A stretch of DNA of 64,000 nt, from IMG/VR virus record IMGVR_UViG_3300050343_000117, positions 62,001-126,000 of that record. One strand, written 5' to 3'. The position numbers and the translations under genes were made by a program. Below the pieces are notes generated by a model, which saw only the letters and a program-made list of their open reading frames with translations, was not told the origin of the DNA and did not search any database. Below, one piece after another: positions 36,875 to 45,615 of this stretch (positions within the stretch are counted from its first letter, which is position 1; each line of letters opens with the position of its first letter). The DNA comes from a virus.

Positions 36875-38727
36875 TATAATAAGACCTTAGTAGACCCTTG
36901 CTCTGTATTACCAATTACTGTAGATCCACTTGAGTCTAGTTTTATGATGTAGTTCCTCAACGGGGATATTGTACTCTGGTTTGCTGGAGTTGCAGATATC
37001 TTTAATCCGCTGCTCAAGTAACCATCCACATCAATACGAAGGGCTCTGAGATTCACTGTACCTTTCGCTGCATCATAGAAACCCGCATTGCTTAATTTGA
37101 CATCTCCGTTGACATCGAACAATTGTAATCGAGTAGACCCCAGTTCATTTCTAACGAATACGTTTTTATCATACCACTTAAACATAGACGACTGAATAAT
37201 ATGATCGTCTTTATCTGGCGAAGCGATAACGACTGGGTAGTTTATTGTAAAGTCTTTTTCCAAAAAAGTCAAGTCTTCTGACTGAGGATCTAGTGCTTTT
37301 CTAGCAACATTTAAATCAGTAACTATAGAATCGATGTCCAATCGTTGTTGAACTTTGACTTCCATCTTAGAGTTTAGGATTGCGTTGGAGTGATTGTCTA
37401 TCAGAGTTAATAGATTAGATCGTCTGAATGATGAATCAAATGAACTCAATGTCAAATTTGTATATTCAGTAATAATAGATTCGACCGCAACCTCTAATTG
37501 TGAGGCAGAAATATTCTTGACTGGATCAACATTGAATCTAGTAATCAGTTCCAAATATGTAATTTCGGGATTGACAAATTCTGTATCTATAGACATAATA
37601 GATAAGTTGGATGTCAACTGACTACGTATCAAGTTCTCTATTGTAGTTTTGGATTCTTCGTTTATACCGTCAGCGAAATTTAAACTAACAAAAACTTTAC
37701 CATATTGTGGGGGTATGTTATCATTACCACCCCATGTTGAAACATCTCTTAAATAACTACCATACTTACTCATGATCATACCAGTGTAATCGTCAGCAGT
37801 AACCAAACGGTTTTGTGCAGAGAATGCCAGAGGCGCGTTCATCTTGATCTGAGAAATAGACTCACGGGAAGAACCTCCCGCTGATGCAGATACCAAAGAT
37901 ATATTAGTTGAGTAGTCTTCTCCCGTATATTCATTCAGGTTGAATTCAGAACCACCATTTCCCTCTACCCCAGAGGTAGAGATATACTCGATTGAAATTA
38001 TATTACCTGCTTGTGGTCGCTGACCAAGCACATTACCGTCACCGAACAAGACTTCATAAAAACCATTCATTGCTTCGCGTACGATATAAACACGAGATTG
38101 ATCGGTAATCGTCGCAACTTCTTTTATATTGAAATAATTATTAGACTCGCTTGTGTTTCCGTTAGGGAATACAGATATCGACATAGTAGAAACATCTATA
38201 TTATTATCTGATATGACATATGGTACATCTATATTACTATCGGCCAAGAAAGTTTTTGTCTTGACTTTTCCTTCTACTAGTGTTACATTAGGAAATACAA
38301 ACTTACCTGTGGTATCATTAATCGCTTCATATGTTTGTAGTGTAAAAAACTCATAGTTAGTTTCGTCGATCGTGACGAAGAACTTGGACCCTGCATTTAG
38401 TGGTAGAGATGCAGGTGCATTATTCAATACTGTTATTTCTACATCTACCACCGCACGAGCTGCAGTCATCGATGTAGGGAAATACCCTAGACTCTCTGCG
38501 TGAGATACGACAGACGATCGTAACTGAGATGTGCTCAAGAACGATTCATTGATTGACATGTTTGCAATAAGACCATTGATGTGTGTATTGTATGCCAACA
38601 CATCCATAATATTAGACAGTCCACTTGCCTCAAAGTCATAATCTGCAAACTCATCACTTTGCTTGAAGTACGTCTTTAGTTTAGACTTGATATCATAGAA
38701 ATCTAAGTCGGATGAATTAATAGTCAT
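36874..38727 (-). CDS. gp6: Baseplate wedge subunit gp6 (baseplate J-like)
   Basis: Central wedge protein that forms the inner baseplate ring. The N-terminus reads DLDFYDIKSKLKTYFKQSDEF, then ASGLSNIMDVLAYNTHING and SINESFLSTSQLRSSVVSHA with SLGYFPTSMTAARA, the strongly conserved gp6/baseplate-J signature. A later segment (VTADDYTGMIMSKYGSYLRD) is also family-typical. At 617 residues it is close to T4 gp6 (660). It abuts gp25 (TAAATG junction) and overlaps the next gene by TAATG. Confidence 0.92.
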   Translation of the reverse strand: MTINSSDLDFYDIKSKLKTYFKQSDEFADYDFEASGLSNIMDVLAYNTHINGLIANMSINESFLSTSQLRSSVVSHAESLGYFPTSMTAARAVVDVEITVLNNAPASLPLNAGSKFFVTIDETNYEFFTLQTYEAINDTTGKFVFPNVTLVEGKVKTKTFLADSNIDVPYVISDNNIDVSTMSISVFPNGNTSESNNYFNIKEVATITDQSRVYIVREAMNGFYEVLFGDGNVLGQRPQAGNIISIEYISTSGVEGNGGSEFNLNEYTGEDYSTNISLVSASAGGSSRESISQIKMNAPLAFSAQNRLVTADDYTGMIMSKYGSYLRDVSTWGGNDNIPPQYGKVFVSLNFADGINEESKTTIENLIRSQLTSNLSIMSIDTEFVNPEITYLELITRFNVDPVKNISASQLEVAVESIITEYTNLTLSSFDSSFRRSNLLTLIDNHSNAILNSKMEVKVQQRLDIDSIVTDLNVARKALDPQSEDLTFLEKDFTINYPVVIASPDKDDHIIQSSMFKWYDKNVFVRNELGSTRLQLFDVNGDVKLSNAGFYDAAKGTVNLRALRIDVDGYLSSGLKISATPANQSTISPLRNYIIKLDSSGSTVIGNTEQGSTKVLL

Positions 38728-39171
38728 TTATCTTGTCCTTGCAATAGTTAGTCCTAGAGTTACTCGTTTAGTAGATCCTATAACATCAAATACAATAACC
38801 ACATTAGCGGTATTGTAATCTTCTTTGATGGTAACTTTCACGTCTACTAATTTTGCTCTAGGTTCATGTGCTTCAATCGTTTGTCGTACTCTGTTCTCAA
38901 TATCGGATGGTTCTAGATCGGTTGATAGAGAGAATAGAAAAGTTTCCAAACCTCCACCATAATACGGACGAAAAGGTGTCTTACCTCTTTCTGTCATTAA
39001 TAAGTTTTTAACTGATTGTTTGACTGCTGCAGCATCGGTGACCTTATAGATGTCACCTGTAGAAGGTTTTGCGGTAAAACTAGTATCGATATCTTTGTTG
39101 ATGCGCTTAATCGATGTAGTGATCGGAGCGTTATATAGATTACCGTCTTCTATTGAAAAATTCTTTGCCAT
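38728..39171 (-). CDS. gp25: Baseplate wedge subunit gp25 (GPW/gp25 family)
   Basis: Sheath-initiating wedge protein. The central signature KQSVKNLLMTERGKTPFRPY, then GGGLETFLF, is the conserved core of the gp25/W family (RGER/FxPxxG region), followed by an IEAHEPRAKLVDVKV segment. 147 residues against 132 in T4. Preceded by a late promoter 24 bases upstream of the ATG. Confidence 0.92.
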   Translation of the reverse strand: MAKNFSIEDGNLYNAPITTSIKRINKDIDTSFTAKPSTGDIYKVTDAAAVKQSVKNLLMTERGKTPFRPYYGGGLETFLFSLSTDLEPSDIENRVRQTIEAHEPRAKLVDVKVTIKEDYNTANVVIVFDVIGSTKRVTLGLTIARTR

Positions 39172-39194
39172 TAGTCTATCAACTCTTTTTGTAC

Positions 39195-39202
39195 TATTTA
39201 TA
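39195..39202 (-). promoter_or_regulatory. T4-type late promoter for gp25-gp6
   Basis: An exact TATAAATA on the minus strand, overlapping the last codons of the upstream 465-aa gene and 24 bases before the gp25 ATG. Confidence 0.7.
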
Positions 39203-40595
39203 CAGAAATTGCAACATCGATTGAAGGCAATTCAGGTAAAGTTATATCGAATGAAGTTGGGACACCTATCATACCAAGAACGTCACATAAAGTCAAGTCA
39301 ATAAAATCAAATATAGCACCTAATCCTATAGCATTGAAAAACTTCTTAACAATCTTAACCCAATCGAATAGTAGTCCTTTCTTTGCGTTCTCGAACCAAT
39401 CCCTAGCCGCAGTAGTCAATTGATGTATCTCATCTTCTATACAGATAGTTTTCTTATCAATATCACCCCCGAACACATCCTTTAATGCTATGTTGAATGG
39501 TGCGGGAAATGGTAGCGCAAGTTCAGTTATCTGTGATAACATGTCATCTTTGATTTTAGTGATCTCTGCATCCATGTCAAAGTTCTCTATATCCGATTGT
39601 AGTTGTTCTGCCTGATCCTCTATGCGTTTTATTTCACGCTCTGCTTTTGCCTTTGCCGCTTCTACCTGAGCACGTATCCATGCGGCAATATCAAAGTCTA
39701 ACAACATAGGTAAAGGGGGTAGACCTAGCGCGTCCCATATCGTTTTGAACTTACCGATTAGTTTATCGAACAGTTCAAATAATGATCCGGTAACAAACGC
39801 CATGATCTCGTTCTTGATGTATGACCATGTAAGTTTTGCCTTCCACTCACCACATTCCACACCAAACTCACCGTTGAAGTATTGGTACTCGGCTGGAACT
39901 AAGCTATAAAAGGTATCAACGATTTGATTCTTCGTTTCCTGTAGCGTATCCATCGCAGAGTCATAGGCATCTTGTTCTAACTTACCACTTTCGAAATCAT
40001 CCTTCAGTTGTTGTAGACTTGCGCGGAACCCTTCGGTGTCTCCACTAATCTGTGCCTTGAGTCTCTCTTGTTCTTCAGCGGTAGATATTTTCAAAACATC
40101 TATGGATAGTCCAAGTATAGGCACAGTAAATGTCACTGGTATGATTGCACTGATAAGTTCCATGATCTTCATGGGAATGAATATATGGTAGTCCTGTATG
40201 AGTTCAGTGAATGCGTCTTCCGCTTCCTTTTCCCAATCTCGTACCTGACCTTTCTGCCACCACGGGGCTAGTAGATCACCAACTCCCTCTATCGTATCGG
40301 TAATCTCTTTTATCTGATCTTCTATTTCTTTCTGAATCTCCAGACCAATGTCCATTGATTCTAGTTTCTCAATCTCTGCGTCTAGTTGCGCACGTGCGTC
40401 ACCCTCAGCCTCTCTCGCTTGACGTTTGAGATCTTCTATTTGGTCTAGTGCCTCTGTCTTCTGTGCTTCCAGTTGGGACTGTGCGTCCACTAGCATACTC
40501 TCCAAGTCCGACGGGATCTTAGAGATCTGATTCATCATATTAACATAATCTGCTTTAGTGGGTAGGTTCCCACCACCACAAGGTAAACTAGTCAT
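39198..40595 (-). CDS. Baseplate-module protein of unknown function, 465 aa
   Basis: No family recognised. Residues about 45-110 form a long charged coiled coil. Residues 145-175 are hydrophobic (IPMKIMELISAIIPVTFTVP). A second coil lies at about 310-360 (AKAKAEREIKRIEDQAEQLQ), and several amphipathic or hydrophobic helices follow towards the C-terminus (IKKFFNAIGLGAIFDFIDL-like). It lies between the gp5-like spike and gp25 and overlaps the spike gene by 4 bases. The alternation of coils and membrane-seeking helices suggests a hub-cavity or ejected protein, by analogy with tape-measure-type proteins. This is inference. Confidence 0.6.
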   Translation of the reverse strand: MTSLPCGGGNLPTKADYVNMMNQISKIPSDLESMLVDAQSQLEAQKTEALDQIEDLKRQAREAEGDARAQLDAEIEKLESMDIGLEIQKEIEDQIKEITDTIEGVGDLLAPWWQKGQVRDWEKEAEDAFTELIQDYHIFIPMKIMELISAIIPVTFTVPILGLSIDVLKISTAEEQERLKAQISGDTEGFRASLQQLKDDFESGKLEQDAYDSAMDTLQETKNQIVDTFYSLVPAEYQYFNGEFGVECGEWKAKLTWSYIKNEIMAFVTGSLFELFDKLIGKFKTIWDALGLPPLPMLLDFDIAAWIRAQVEAAKAKAEREIKRIEDQAEQLQSDIENFDMDAEITKIKDDMLSQITELALPFPAPFNIALKDVFGGDIDKKTICIEDEIHQLTTAARDWFENAKKGLLFDWVKIVKKFFNAIGLGAIFDFIDLTLCDVLGMIGVPTSFDITLPELPSIDVAISV

Positions 40596-41251
40596 GAGTT
40601 TATTTTAACAACAGTTCCGGATAAGGATATTTTATCGGACGCCCGTACTGTTACATTCTTTGCAGAAATCTTCGCGTCACCTGTGACAATTATATTACAA
40701 TCACCTTTAATAGTTATATTAGCGTCCTTATCTCCTCTGATCTCTATATCACCCTTGACCCGTAGAACGTCATTCTCCTGTATGGTGGTATCACGACTAC
40801 CGTCGTCTTGCATCTCATAGTATGTACCTGACCTATGTTCTTCACGGATACGCCCATTTGAAGAATCGTCATATTCTTTAAAGTGGCCTGTCTCAGTCTC
40901 ATAGACTTTATTGTACGGATATGCATTCAACGCCTTCTCGTTTGTGTCATCTTCTTTCGGAATCGACCCCACAACCAACGGCAACTGAGAGTTCTGACCA
41001 TCCAAGAAGATACCAAAAACCTGAGTACCCACTAACATACCAAGATTCTGTCCTTTACCTTCATGTATTGCTGTTGTAACCGGAATGATCACTTGTGCCC
41101 AAGGTAAATCTTTATCCTTGATCTCATCGTATACACCGTGCACTTTGACCTTAACACGTCCTAGTTTCAGTGGATCAAAGATATCGACCACGGTACCTAG
41201 GAACCATCGTGTATGGTCGCCATAATACTCAACAAAACTTTTAGGTATCAT
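40592..41251 (-). CDS. gp5: Baseplate hub spike, gp5-like without lysozyme domain, 219 aa
   Basis: Central membrane-puncturing spike. The N-terminal OB-fold has the motif FLGTVVDIFDPLKLGRVKVKV, continuing with LPWAQVIIPV and VGTQVFGIFLDG, as in gp5 and gpV/VgrG proteins. The C-terminal 70 residues are a beta-helix-type repeat (GDIEIRGDKDANITIKGDCN, then AKISAKNVTVRASDKISL). The T4 gp5 lysozyme domain between these parts is absent, so length is 219 against 575. It precedes the hub gene product in the pathway and overlaps it by 4 bases. Confidence 0.85.
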   Translation of the reverse strand: MIPKSFVEYYGDHTRWFLGTVVDIFDPLKLGRVKVKVHGVYDEIKDKDLPWAQVIIPVTTAIHEGKGQNLGMLVGTQVFGIFLDGQNSQLPLVVGSIPKEDDTNEKALNAYPYNKVYETETGHFKEYDDSSNGRIREEHRSGTYYEMQDDGSRDTTIQENDVLRVKGDIEIRGDKDANITIKGDCNIIVTGDAKISAKNVTVRASDKISLSGTVVKINS

Positions 41252-42570
41252 AACAATTCTCCATTAGATAGTTTCATAGCAGATAGAGTTAGTGTATATG
41301 TTCTTGGGGATATTGTATGTTTACATGCGAAGATTAAAAAATCACCCGACTTCTTTCTATCATATATTCTGTCTTTTTGCTCAGTGTTGGTATTACGTAA
41401 AAACCGTATATCGATCTTGTTACCGATAGTCTTGTTCGCGTTTCCGTCTAGGAATTCAACACCGTCAACGATTATGTCTATCTTATTATTAGTCAACATA
41501 TACGCCATTGATCGATTGACGATATTAAGTTTATACTGTCCACTGGTTTCACTTTCCATGTAAGACTTTTGTGTATCGTATGCGTTTGTACCGCCTATCT
41601 GTGTGATCTTTCTGCTAGTAATATCACCCTTCGTATCATCTAGCCTAGAACTATCAAATATAGGAGTACCCTTATCAACAATTTTATCTTGTCTTAATAA
41701 CTTAACGACTTCATTATCGATATTAAAATCGAAGTCTACAACCTTATTCTTAGTTACATCTACATAAGAATACTTGGACCCTACCATACCTTCGCGAATC
41801 AATCCAAATATATTGTTGGTGTTCTTAGATTGATGTCTCATTATTGTTCTATTGCGAGCGACTGTAGGTTGTTCATCATTACCAGATGCGCTTTCTGAAA
41901 AGGTGAAAGGCATATCTGGATTTATTTTTATTCCTGTCATCATGCTTCGGAGATCATTGAAGTTTAATTCTTTATCTACTAAGGTCGAGTACAAATAAAA
42001 TGGATACCCGTCACTGGTCGATGCTCGGTTCTTAATCCAGCACATAGCCTCTATCGGAGTTAAGTTAGGTACAATGACCTTCATTGATTGAAAGTCAGTA
42101 GATGAACTCTTAATATCTTTTGAAAAGAACTCGTTAGATATAGTCGAGATAATAGCACTAGGCTTGCCACTCATGGATCTATTCAAATTGTGTAGGTTAG
42201 ATAGGTATCCGATATCTTCGATCAGATGAAAGACGAACATCTCTACATTATCCGATGTCTTATCAGCACTGACTATCTTATCAATAAAGAATGTTTTGGA
42301 AACAACTCGTGTTGAACTGTTCTGCATACTCTTCAGATCTATAGTAATTTTCTCACCACCTGAAATATCTAATGATCCAATTATATCTTCTTGATCAACG
42401 TATGCCAGAGCGGCGGTTAGGTACGGTTTATCGAGATGTTCAAAAATGTCTATCCCACTAGTTGTACTGGATATCTCAATAGTTGGTTTAGAAGCAGAAG
42501 TTTCAAGTAATACACGTTGTATTGAAAGATTATCAGAAAAGTCCTGTTCTGCTGGGGCTTTATCACTCAT
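41248..42570 (-). CDS. gp27: Baseplate hub protein, gp27-like
   Basis: The 440-residue product has the fold order of the gp27/gpD hub family: an N-terminal tube-like beta domain (FFIDKIVSADKTSDNVEMFVFHL), the helical middle segment AIISTISNEFF, the conserved PNLTPIEAMCWIKNRA, and a second tube-like domain at the C-terminus (IDIRFLRNTNTEQKDR, then GDFLIFACKHTISPRTYTLTL). It forms the trimeric ring that carries the spike. Its position directly upstream of the spike gene on the minus strand supports this. Overlaps gp53 by one base. Confidence 0.8.
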   Translation of the reverse strand: MSDKAPAEQDFSDNLSIQRVLLETSASKPTIEISSTTSGIDIFEHLDKPYLTAALAYVDQEDIIGSLDISGGEKITIDLKSMQNSSTRVVSKTFFIDKIVSADKTSDNVEMFVFHLIEDIGYLSNLHNLNRSMSGKPSAIISTISNEFFSKDIKSSSTDFQSMKVIVPNLTPIEAMCWIKNRASTSDGYPFYLYSTLVDKELNFNDLRSMMTGIKINPDMPFTFSESASGNDEQPTVARNRTIMRHQSKNTNNIFGLIREGMVGSKYSYVDVTKNKVVDFDFNIDNEVVKLLRQDKIVDKGTPIFDSSRLDDTKGDITSRKITQIGGTNAYDTQKSYMESETSGQYKLNIVNRSMAYMLTNNKIDIIVDGVEFLDGNANKTIGNKIDIRFLRNTNTEQKDRIYDRKKSGDFLIFACKHTISPRTYTLTLSAMKLSNGELL

Positions 42571-43286
42571 TACGATCTCAATGCTTCATTAAATAGTGCT
42601 TGTACAGTGTTGATAGACGATGGTTTAATAACGCGTATCTGTTTCAACTTATCATTTTCCTCAACATAGAAATCTAGGTTGGTTTTTGGAACTGCACCTA
42701 AAGGCACACTCATATTACTTAGATCAAGGTCGACTCTTTCATTATTAAGTACGTAATGGTTCGCTGCAAGATACTCTTTGGACGCCCCAGTTACAGTAAC
42801 TATATCACCCTCACATATGGCAACCTCAGCCACATGGAACTCTAAAGCACTTGATAACTTAACTACGATTTGACCTAGGTTCAAGTTCTTATGTACAATA
42901 GTACCCGTCGCGTTACTATCACCCCCAGTTATGGTAGATCCTATATTAAATGCATCGTGTATAGGTCCGGTGGTTGTTATAGTAAAGTTCGAGTAATCCG
43001 ATTTTGCCTTTTCTACAACACCTCTATATTCTAGAGGCCAACCCTGTTCACGTATCTTATCATTCATTAAATAGAATGTCCAGTGCATATGAGGATTTCT
43101 ATATAAAGTAAACGCGGTCTGATCTGGCCTTTCTCCACCTTGAACATAATAGTCCTGATAGAACGCTGAATTAACTTTAATGTCATCTAGTATATCGACA
43201 TAGGTTGCGATGTTCTGGACAACAGCCGATTCTTCGCTGTCGCCAAAGGAATAAAAACTTAATGGGAAATTCTTAAAATATGACAT
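42570..43286 (-). CDS. gp53: Baseplate wedge protein gp53
   Basis: The opening MSYFKNFPLSFYSFGDSEES and the TAFTLYRNPHMHWTFYLMND segment with KIREQGWPLEYRGVVEKA are the family core (a wedge protein that in T4 joins the baseplate to sheath initiators). The C-terminal half contains a small beta domain (GSTITGGDSNATGTIVHK) and the end segment KLKQIRVIKPSSINTVQALFN. 238 residues against 196 in T4. One-base overlaps with neighbours on both sides. Confidence 0.85.
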   Translation of the reverse strand: MSYFKNFPLSFYSFGDSEESAVVQNIATYVDILDDIKVNSAFYQDYYVQGGERPDQTAFTLYRNPHMHWTFYLMNDKIREQGWPLEYRGVVEKAKSDYSNFTITTTGPIHDAFNIGSTITGGDSNATGTIVHKNLNLGQIVVKLSSALEFHVAEVAICEGDIVTVTGASKEYLAANHYVLNNERVDLDLSNMSVPLGAVPKTNLDFYVEENDKLKQIRVIKPSSINTVQALFNEALRS

Positions 43287-43870
43287 TAGTATCCATCATC
43301 CTCCATAATATCTGCGCGGGTCAGTGTTCTCTCTTCGACGAAGTTTAATGATAGGTCGATTTCTACAGGTTGACCGTCGGGGTGAAATGCCATACTACTG
43401 GCATTGTAGTTAGTAGCGATTGACTTTAGGTAGCACTTTTTCATTCGATTACCAACACGGACCGGAGATCCTTCTTTCGGTTGATACATAATATCTAATT
43501 CAAACATGTGTGGAAATTTATAACCCGCACTAACACCACCAACATCAATTGATTCCGGATAGGCATACATACGAAATCTTCGAATAATTTTCTTGACCGC
43601 CTTTGCTTCTTCAGCACTCTTTGCGATAAATTTGAATGCGAATGAAAACTCTCTTATGTTCACACCCTTGAATAATGCACGTACGTTAGGGTTCACGGTT
43701 ACACCACCCACTAGAGATGATGCCATATTCGCCTCTGCGCTAACTCCGCCAGCCTTACCTATTCTCGTTGCCATCTTGTTCATCGCAAGTGCTGCCTGAG
43801 CACCAGATAGGTTACCCATAGCAAAATCCATGACTCCCGTCATTCCTTTTGATGCGGTATCTGCGTAGAC
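43286..43870 (-). CDS. gp48: Baseplate tail-tube cap gp48, C-terminal part
   Basis: This frame contains the C-terminal half of gp48: LFKGVNIREFSFAFKFIAKS, then KKIIRRFRMYAYPES, YKFPHMFELDIMY and CYLKSIATNYNASSMAFHPDG, which is the tail-tube-like fold shared with gp19 and gp54. The ATG at 43843 overlaps the upstream stop (ATGA), but reading back in this frame to about 43870 gives VYADTASKG, which fits the family and joins the upstream part. One missing base near 43870 would fuse both. Confidence 0.8.
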   Translation of the reverse strand, partial: VYADTASKGMTGVMDFAMGNLSGAQAALAMNKMATRIGKAGGVSAEANMASSLVGGVTVNPNVRALFKGVNIREFSFAFKFIAKSAEEAKAVKKIIRRFRMYAYPESIDVGGVSAGYKFPHMFELDIMYQPKEGSPVRVGNRMKKCYLKSIATNYNASSMAFHPDGQPVEIDLSLNFVEERTLTRADIMEDDGY

Positions 43871-44418
43871 GCTCCTAGGATACCTTTACCTCCACTGAAT
43901 TGTTGGGCAAGTCCAGCACCTATAGCACCCAGTTCAGGTGTTGCATAATTAAGACCGTCAGTTTGTTGCAGCGATACAGGTAGATATAACTTTACAGATT
44001 CATCGGTGTCTCTCATTTCACTACTAGTAAAGGATAACTCACCCCCTTTCTCAACGAATCTGTTATCAATAGCCTTCTTGTTTTCTTTAGACTTCCTTTC
44101 GTACTGAGCGTCGGTTAGTTTCCCATCCTTTCTCTTAGTCCTTAATTCGTCTTCTTCATTTAATAACTTTCTGTATTCTTCATCTCCCTGTAGAGTAGAA
44201 GCAACATCTGCAGCGCTAGAAGTAAGACCCGGCGGGACTATCTCAAATATTTTAAAGGATATGCTTGCGCCATACCTGTCTTGAGAATGGACAGGAAATA
44301 TTAATTTAGATGGAGCTTTATCAGCAACATTCTGTGGTTGTTCTTCTTTCTTTTCTGCTTCGGTTTTTTCTTCGGGTGATAGATCGAATATTTCCGACAA
44401 AAATTCTAGTATAGCCAT
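43840..44418 (-). CDS. gp48: Baseplate tail-tube cap gp48, N-terminal part
   Basis: Contains the N-terminal family motifs LIFPVHSQDRYGASISFKIF and SVKLYLPVSLQQTDGLNY followed by ATPELGAIGAGLAQQ. A charged helix (NEEDELRTKRKDGKLTD) is inserted. The frame ends with TQIPHQKE soon after GKGILGAS, where the other frame takes over. The joined length of about 377 residues agrees with T4 gp48 (364). gp48 caps the baseplate and starts the tail tube. First minus-strand gene after the divergent late promoters. Confidence 0.8.
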   Translation of the reverse strand: MAILEFLSEIFDLSPEEKTEAEKKEEQPQNVADKAPSKLIFPVHSQDRYGASISFKIFEIVPPGLTSSAADVASTLQGDEEYRKLLNEEDELRTKRKDGKLTDAQYERKSKENKKAIDNRFVEKGGELSFTSSEMRDTDESVKLYLPVSLQQTDGLNYATPELGAIGAGLAQQFSGGKGILGASTQIPHQKE

Positions 44419-44435
44419 GAGGGTGAACCTATGTT

Positions 44436-44443
44436 TATAAATA
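44436..44443 (+). promoter_or_regulatory. T4-type late promoter, plus strand
   Basis: An exact TATAAATA 28 bases before the ATG at 44471. It opens the only plus-strand unit of the window (44.4-49.4 kb). Confidence 0.75.
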
Positions 44444-44452
44444 CTGTTTGAC

Positions 44453-44460
44453 TATTTATA
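44453..44460 (-). promoter_or_regulatory. T4-type late promoter, minus strand
   Basis: An exact TATAAATA on the minus strand 35 bases before the gp48 ATG at 44418. Only 9 bases separate it from the plus-strand core, so the two transcription complexes would face away over overlapping DNA. Confidence 0.75.
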
Positions 44461-44470
44461 CATAAAAACA

Positions 44471-44689
44471 ATGAACTTAGTAAACGATACCAAATTCCTT
44501 ACCGATGGATGGCCGCCTTATGAAGAAGGTCATGTTATACCAAACGACATGACCTGCCGAATGGTATATGTAATATTGAAGATGACTCGTTCTAAAAACA
44601 TCTTGGAGATAGGATTCAACTACGGACACAGCGCATCACGTTTTTCTAAACACCGATACCTCGCGTTAAATATCATTCGATTGACATAG
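44471..44689 (+). CDS. SAM-dependent methyltransferase, N-terminal fragment (broken gene)
   Basis: Encodes the start of a class I methyltransferase: LTDGWPPYEEGHVIPNDM, then the SAM-binding motif I NILEIGFNYGHSAS. After this, the reading frame changes more than once. FLNTDTS (second frame) and KYHSIDIGQYDHTALV (third frame) are the natural continuation, so the gene carries about two indels between 44645 and 44680. It may be a decaying gene or a sequence-error region. No ribosome site is obvious. The product, if intact, would be about 200 residues (Methyltransf_24-like). Confidence 0.6.
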   Translation: MNLVNDTKFLTDGWPPYEEGHVIPNDMTCRMVYVILKMTRSKNILEIGFNYGHSASRFSKHRYLALNIIRLT

Positions 44690-44813
44690 GCCAATACGAC
44701 CATACAGCTTTGGTCAACGCTAATAAACTCATTGATATGTACCCCGATAGGTTCGAGTTCACTCACATGAGTTCACACGATATCGACCCATCTAAGGTAC
44801 CCTCGACTATGAT

Positions 44814-45083
44814 ATGATATTCGTTGATGGCGACCACAGCATCGATGGTATGTCACGGGACCTGAACCTATGTCAACAATCACGCCCTAAGTACATTCTA
44901 TTCGACGACTACGTCGGCCGACTGTCGATGGATGAGAAGATAGATTCACCTAACCCAAAGAGATTGATACAACATTTTCTATCCAAACCAGACTTTCCAT
45001 ACAAGAAAATAGCACGTGAGTTCGTGTACCCTGCTACCGATCGTATGAACCACATGGTGTTATTAAAACGTGAAGACATATAA
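44814..45083 (+). CDS. SAM-dependent methyltransferase, C-terminal fragment (broken gene)
   Basis: Contains the later methyltransferase motifs MIFVDGDHSIDGMSRDL and KYILFDDYVG, then a C-terminal tail ending MNHMVLLKRED. The middle piece (about 44670-44815, NANKLIDMYPDRFEFTHMSS) is in a different frame, and a further indel at the CCC run near 44800 separates it from this part. The last 14 bases overlap the GTG start of gp4. Whether it is functional cannot be judged from this sequence. Confidence 0.6.
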   Translation: MIFVDGDHSIDGMSRDLNLCQQSRPKYILFDDYVGRLSMDEKIDSPNPKRLIQHFLSKPDFPYKKIAREFVYPATDRMNHMVLLKREDI

Positions 45084-45615
45084 AGGTAGATACAAACCAA
45101 AGAACCCAGAGAAGTATGCTGGGGACGTGGACAATGTCGTCTACCGTTCGGGGTGGGAACGACACGTTATGAAATGGTGTGATGACAGTCTGGACGTGGT
45201 ACAATGGATGTCCGAAGAGTTGGTCATCCCCTACATCTGTGAGACTGATAAGAAGCCGCATCGATACTTCATGGACTTCGTTATCAAGTACAAGTCTGGA
45301 CGTGTTGTACTGGTCGAGGTCAAACCCCACAAGCAGACCCTACGTCCTGAACGCAAGCAGGGAAAGTCCCGTCACACTCTATTGAACGAGGGTATGACGT
45401 ACGTCAAGAACCAATCCAAGTGGAAGGCAGCATCCGAATACGCAAAGGATAGAGGGTACCACTTTGAGATATGGACAGAGAACGAACTCACCGCTATGGG
45501 TATCATGCCCAAGTCTACCCAACGTATGCGTACCAAGAAACCACTAAAGAAACTACCGCCGTTCAGAAAGAAAGAAAAAATCGGTATAAATAGAAGTACG
45601 AATTTTTTACGGTAG
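45070..45615 (+). CDS. gp4: Head completion protein gp4
   Basis: Completes the filled head before tail joining. The N-terminus YKGRYKPKNPEKYAGD, then VVYRSGWERHVMKWCDD and VIPYICETDKKPHRYFMDF followed by VVLVEVKPHKQT, is the conserved gp4 pattern. It has a TnsA/restriction-endonuclease-like core: Glu in WERHVMKW, Asp in FMDF and the ExK in VEVKP. The C-terminus is Lys/Arg-rich (KKPLKKLPPFRKKEKIG). It starts at a GTG, because homologues begin just here and no upstream start is in frame. 181 residues against 150 in T4. Confidence 0.88.
   Translation: MKTYKGRYKPKNPEKYAGDVDNVVYRSGWERHVMKWCDDSLDVVQWMSEELVIPYICETDKKPHRYFMDFVIKYKSGRVVLVEVKPHKQTLRPERKQGKSRHTLLNEGMTYVKNQSKWKAASEYAKDRGYHFEIWTENELTAMGIMPKSTQRMRTKKPLKKLPPFRKKEKIGINRSTNFLR
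45585..45592 (+). promoter_or_regulatory. T4-type late promoter within the end of gp4
   Basis: An exact TATAAATA 28 bases before the ATG at 45620. It lies inside the last codons of gp4, a position also used by the gp25 promoter. Confidence 0.65.
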
